Shown here: positions 42,461 through 44,523 of the stretch, piece after piece
How the letters are laid out: every line of letters starts with the position of its first letter
Numbering within the stretch: the stretch's first letter is position 1
Assembly (NCBI GenBank): GCA_965660165.1
Contig: CBFHYU010000020.1
Span: 1 to 44,523, forward strand
Origin: WTJO01 sp965660165
GTDB taxonomy: Bacteria; Pseudomonadota; Alphaproteobacteria; Puniceispirillales; Puniceispirillaceae
DNA length: 44,523 nt
Direction of reading: 5' to 3'
Notes under the pieces: model-generated
The model's input: only the letters and a program-made list of their open reading frames with translations
Told to the model about the DNA's origin: nothing
The model's database searches: none
Program-made: the position numbers and the translations under genes

Positions 42461-42727
42461 TTACATCTGCTCATCATCATGATAGGCGGCATCATCATGG
42501 CCAGAACGTGCCGAGTAAAAACTAAGTGCCATCAGCCCGCCCCCTAGCAGAACAGAGCCTACAGCGCCTGCAATCAGCGCAATCCAGCCATGTAGGCCAA
42601 GTGCAATCTGACCCATTTTATGCCACACGAAAAAAGACGCTATGCTGATCACACACAAGCTAGCAAGCCCAAACAGCACTGCCCAAAGAGTTGTTCTTTT
42701 TACAGAGGTGCGAGGCGTATCTGCCAT
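42461..42727 (-). CDS. Small two-helix membrane protein coupled to M20 hydrolase
   Basis: An 88-residue protein I do not recognise. A basic N-terminus (PRTSVKRT) is followed by two predicted membrane helices (about 13-34 and 44-68), joined by a short loop, and a polar tail. The tail ends GHDDAAYHDDEQM, rich in Asp and His, which could bind a metal. By the positive-inside rule both ends should be cytoplasmic. Its start codon overlaps the M20 gene stop by one base (TAATG), so the two are translationally coupled and likely work together. Codon use resembles the neighbours. A membrane partner for the hydrolase is only a guess. Confidence 0.75.
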   Translation of the reverse strand: MADTPRTSVKRTTLWAVLFGLASLCVISIASFFVWHKMGQIALGLHGWIALIAGAVGSVLLGGGLMALSFYSARSGHDDAAYHDDEQM

Positions 42728-43899
42728 TAGAGTGCCATTTCTGATTCGACTAGCTTGACCCAGTAGCTAGCACCCACAGGCAGAATATCATCATTAAAAT
42801 CATATTCTGTATTATGTAGCATCTTGCCAGGCTGAGCATCACCTGCCCCTAGCCAGATATAGGCGCCAGCGCGTGCCTCTAGCATATAGGCAAAATCTTC
42901 TGCCGCCATAGAGGGCGGCAAATTCATATGCACCTTATTAGCCCCCACAATATCAGCAGCAATCGCAGAGGCTCTATTAGCCTCATCTTTATGATTCACT
43001 GTGGGCGGATAGCCTACAAATAATTCAATATTAGCAACACATCCATGCGCTGAGGCTATATTATGAGTGATGGTATCAATCTCATCCTGAATCTGCTGAC
43101 GCGAGGTAGCATTCATTGCGCGCGCTGTGCCTGAAAGCGAGACAGAATCTGGGATCACATTAAACGCACTTCCCCCATTTATCATGGTGACAGACACAAC
43201 CGCTGGATCAACAGGGTTTGAGCGGCGAGATACGATCATCTGCAATGCCTGTACAAGCTGGCAAGCGGCTAGCACTGGATCTGAGGCTTGATGCGGCATC
43301 GCAGCATGGCTACCCCTGCCATTAAGGGTGATGGTAAAATGGTCGGCGCTTGCCATACACGGACCTTCTGAGATCGCAAATTCACCTGCACTAAGTCCTG
43401 GCCAATTATGCATACCCCAAATGGTTTTCACATCACATTGCTCAAATAATCCATCATCGATCATGGCTTTGCCGCCTGCACCACCTTCTTCGGCAGGCTG
43501 GAAGATAAAATATACTTCGCCGTCAAATTGTTGCGTTTCTGCCAGATAACATGCCGCCCCCAGCAACATCGCCATATGCCCATCATGGCCGCAGGCATGC
43601 ATTTTGCCCTCTTGGGTGGATTTATGCTCAAAAGCGTTTAGCTCAGACATTGGCAATGCGTCCATATCTGCTCTTAAGCCTATTTTTCTGCCAGAGCTAT
43701 TTGTTTTGCCTTGCAATCTGCCAATAACACCTGTGCCGCCTAGCCCGCGTGATACCTCAATACCAAATGATTCTAGCTTTTCTGCGATAAAATCAGATGT
43801 CCAAAATTCTTCATACCCCAGCTCAGGGTGGGCATGAAGCGCACGGCGCCATGCGGTCATCTGGTCATGAAATTCTGCAACTCGGTTAATAATCGGCAT
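42727..43899 (-). CDS. M20 family amidohydrolase (HipO-like)
   Basis: A 390-residue metal-dependent amidohydrolase of the M20D group (hippurate, N-acyl-amino-acid and auxin-conjugate hydrolases). Metal ligands are visible in the block HACGHDGHMAM (C103, H105) and in FQPAEEGGAGG. RRALHAHPELGYEE is the group's N-terminal hallmark, and GRGSHAAMPHQASDP marks the dimerisation/lid domain. The conserved cysteine in ACGHDGH separates this group from dinuclear Asp/His/Glu-only M20 members. It probably cleaves an N-acyl amino acid; the acyl group is unknown. The coupled membrane protein gene follows, and sarcosine oxidase is divergent from it. Confidence 0.92.
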   Translation of the reverse strand: MPIINRVAEFHDQMTAWRRALHAHPELGYEEFWTSDFIAEKLESFGIEVSRGLGGTGVIGRLQGKTNSSGRKIGLRADMDALPMSELNAFEHKSTQEGKMHACGHDGHMAMLLGAACYLAETQQFDGEVYFIFQPAEEGGAGGKAMIDDGLFEQCDVKTIWGMHNWPGLSAGEFAISEGPCMASADHFTITLNGRGSHAAMPHQASDPVLAACQLVQALQMIVSRRSNPVDPAVVSVTMINGGSAFNVIPDSVSLSGTARAMNATSRQQIQDEIDTITHNIASAHGCVANIELFVGYPPTVNHKDEANRASAIAADIVGANKVHMNLPPSMAAEDFAYMLEARAGAYIWLGAGDAQPGKMLHNTEYDFNDDILPVGASYWVKLVESEMAL

Positions 43900-44210
43900 A
43901 GATTGTCTTTCTGATAGATTTGTTTGTTTCAGATTACGCCATGATGACGCCTGATAACAGACTTCTATCAGCTTGAAATGGTGTTTTTCAGCAAAAAAAC
44001 AATATTTGTACTATTTCACATCGGGAAATTTGGTCGATATATGTCGATCAGAGTTTAGCTGAAGTCGTCATCTGAATAGGTTTTTTTTTCATTTAGCGCA
44101 TCGTCTTTCAGGTGAATTTGGCTGTTCCAATGGCTATGGCCTATGCTAGGTTCACGGTAAAAAACCCCATATGGCTAGCAGTCAAAATATCGCAAAAAGG
44201 AAGTATCGGC
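43900..44210. promoter_or_regulatory. Divergent control region, M20 hydrolase / soxB
   Basis: About 310 bases with no gene. A sigma-70-like pair TTGGCT (44118-44123), 18 bases, TATGCT (44142-44147) could start the soxB transcript. A direct repeat GTCGAT at 44033-44038 and 44043-44048, one helical turn apart, also reads as an imperfect palindrome (TCGATATATGTCGA) and looks like a regulator site. A run of nine T follows at about 44081. AAAAAGGAAG at 44195-44204 is the soxB ribosome site. Confidence 0.4.
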
Positions 44211-44523
44211 ATGGCCAGCTCGTTAATTGATAGAGGTTCTAAAGCAGTCACCAGCAAACAAAAACGCTATTCGGTGTTTTCGCTTGCCAAAAATGCCTCT
44301 AGCTATCATCAGAACTGGCAACAGGCATGGCGACATGCCGAACCAAAACCAGAATATGATGCGGTAATTATTGGCGGCGGCGGACATGGTCTGGCGACTG
44401 CCTATTATTTAGCCTCTGTACATAATATGACCAATATCGCCGTGATTGAAAAAGGCTGGCTTGGCGGCGGCAATACAGGCAGAAACACCACTATCATCAG
44501 GTCAAATTATCTGTGGGATGAAT
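44211..44523 (+). CDS. soxB: Sarcosine oxidase beta subunit, 5' part
   Basis: The first 104 codons of the FAD-containing beta subunit of heterotetrameric sarcosine oxidase, which demethylates sarcosine to glycine with release of formaldehyde equivalents to folate. The dinucleotide fold GGGGHGLATAYYLA (55-68) with its strand-end glutamate E80 and the family signature GGGNTGRNTTIIRSNYLWDE are complete. The N-terminus has about 15-20 extra residues (MASSLIDRGSKAVTSKQ) before the usual YSVFSLAK start. The window ends inside the gene; soxD, soxA and soxG would be expected downstream. AAAAAGGAAG seven bases before the ATG supports this start. Confidence 0.93.
   Translation, partial: MASSLIDRGSKAVTSKQKRYSVFSLAKNASSYHQNWQQAWRHAEPKPEYDAVIIGGGGHGLATAYYLASVHNMTNIAVIEKGWLGGGNTGRNTTIIRSNYLWDE

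Noticed and set aside
1..44523. Prophage, insertion sequence, CRISPR array or defence island
   Set aside because: No transposase, integrase, terminal inverted repeats, spaced direct repeats or known defence genes were seen; composition and codon use look even across the window.

Overview
The window looks like an ordinary chromosomal stretch of a free-living alphaproteobacterium of moderate, slightly AT-rich composition. Evidence for this comes from gene neighbourhoods typical of the class: rne divergent from an amiC-type amidase, mrcA and prfB; an M48 protease, a DsbA-like protein, accB, accC and aat followed by convergent DUF2155, mlaD and NDUFA12 genes; clpS-clpA next to a dacF-type carboxypeptidase with a SPOR domain; and an imuA-imuB-dnaE2 cassette behind an alphaproteobacterial LexA box (GTTC-N7-GTTC). 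The class II (B12-dependent) ribonucleotide reductase and the sarcosine oxidase gene at the right edge fit a marine heterotroph. A SAR116/Puniceispirillum-like origin is my best guess, but it is inference only. I see no phage, insertion sequence, integrase, CRISPR array, plasmid function or rRNA.

Layout. Positions 1-3710 (minus strand): elongator tRNA-Met with its own terminator, then a sulfur cassette read cysE > cysteine desulfurase > [2Fe-2S] ferredoxin > mnmA, running from serine activation to tRNA 2-thiolation. 4020-5963 (plus): alpha/beta hydrolase and tyrS. 5964-9671 (minus): a giant AsmA/DUF3971-like envelope protein. 9921-11237 (plus): a PrxQ peroxiredoxin without the usual resolving cysteine, then a DUF455 ferritin-like protein. 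11238-16225 (minus): prfB, PBP1A and a cell-wall amidase. 16226-16930: about 700 bases holding the divergent promoters and a long rne leader. 16931-19243: rne, closed by a bidirectional terminator shared with a convergent aminotransferase (19312-20544). 20727-25609 (plus): M48 protease, DsbA-like thiol oxidoreductase, accB, accC, aat. 25576-26874 (minus): NDUFA12, mlaD, DUF2155. 26875-27255: nrdJ control region with two NrdR boxes exactly 31 bp apart and phased A-tracts. 27256-32607 (plus): nrdJ, a RidA-family protein lacking the signature arginine, and a COG3146 acyltransferase. 32626-35214 (minus): clpS-clpA. 35419-36666 (plus): DD-carboxypeptidase. 36699-42346 (minus): the SOS mutagenesis cassette imuA-imuB-dnaE2. 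42461-43899 (minus): an M20 amidohydrolase translationally coupled to a small two-helix membrane protein. 44211 to the end (plus): start of soxB.

The window is dense and most genes are housekeeping. Convergent neighbours abut with no spare base (tyrS/AsmA, DUF455/prfB) or overlap (aat/DUF2155). I found no clearly new multi-gene system. The points most worth a second look are the small coupled membrane protein beside the M20 hydrolase, the altered peroxiredoxin next to the DUF455 protein, the RidA variant, the long rne leader, and recurring CAGAT/ATCTG palindromes in intergenic DNA.
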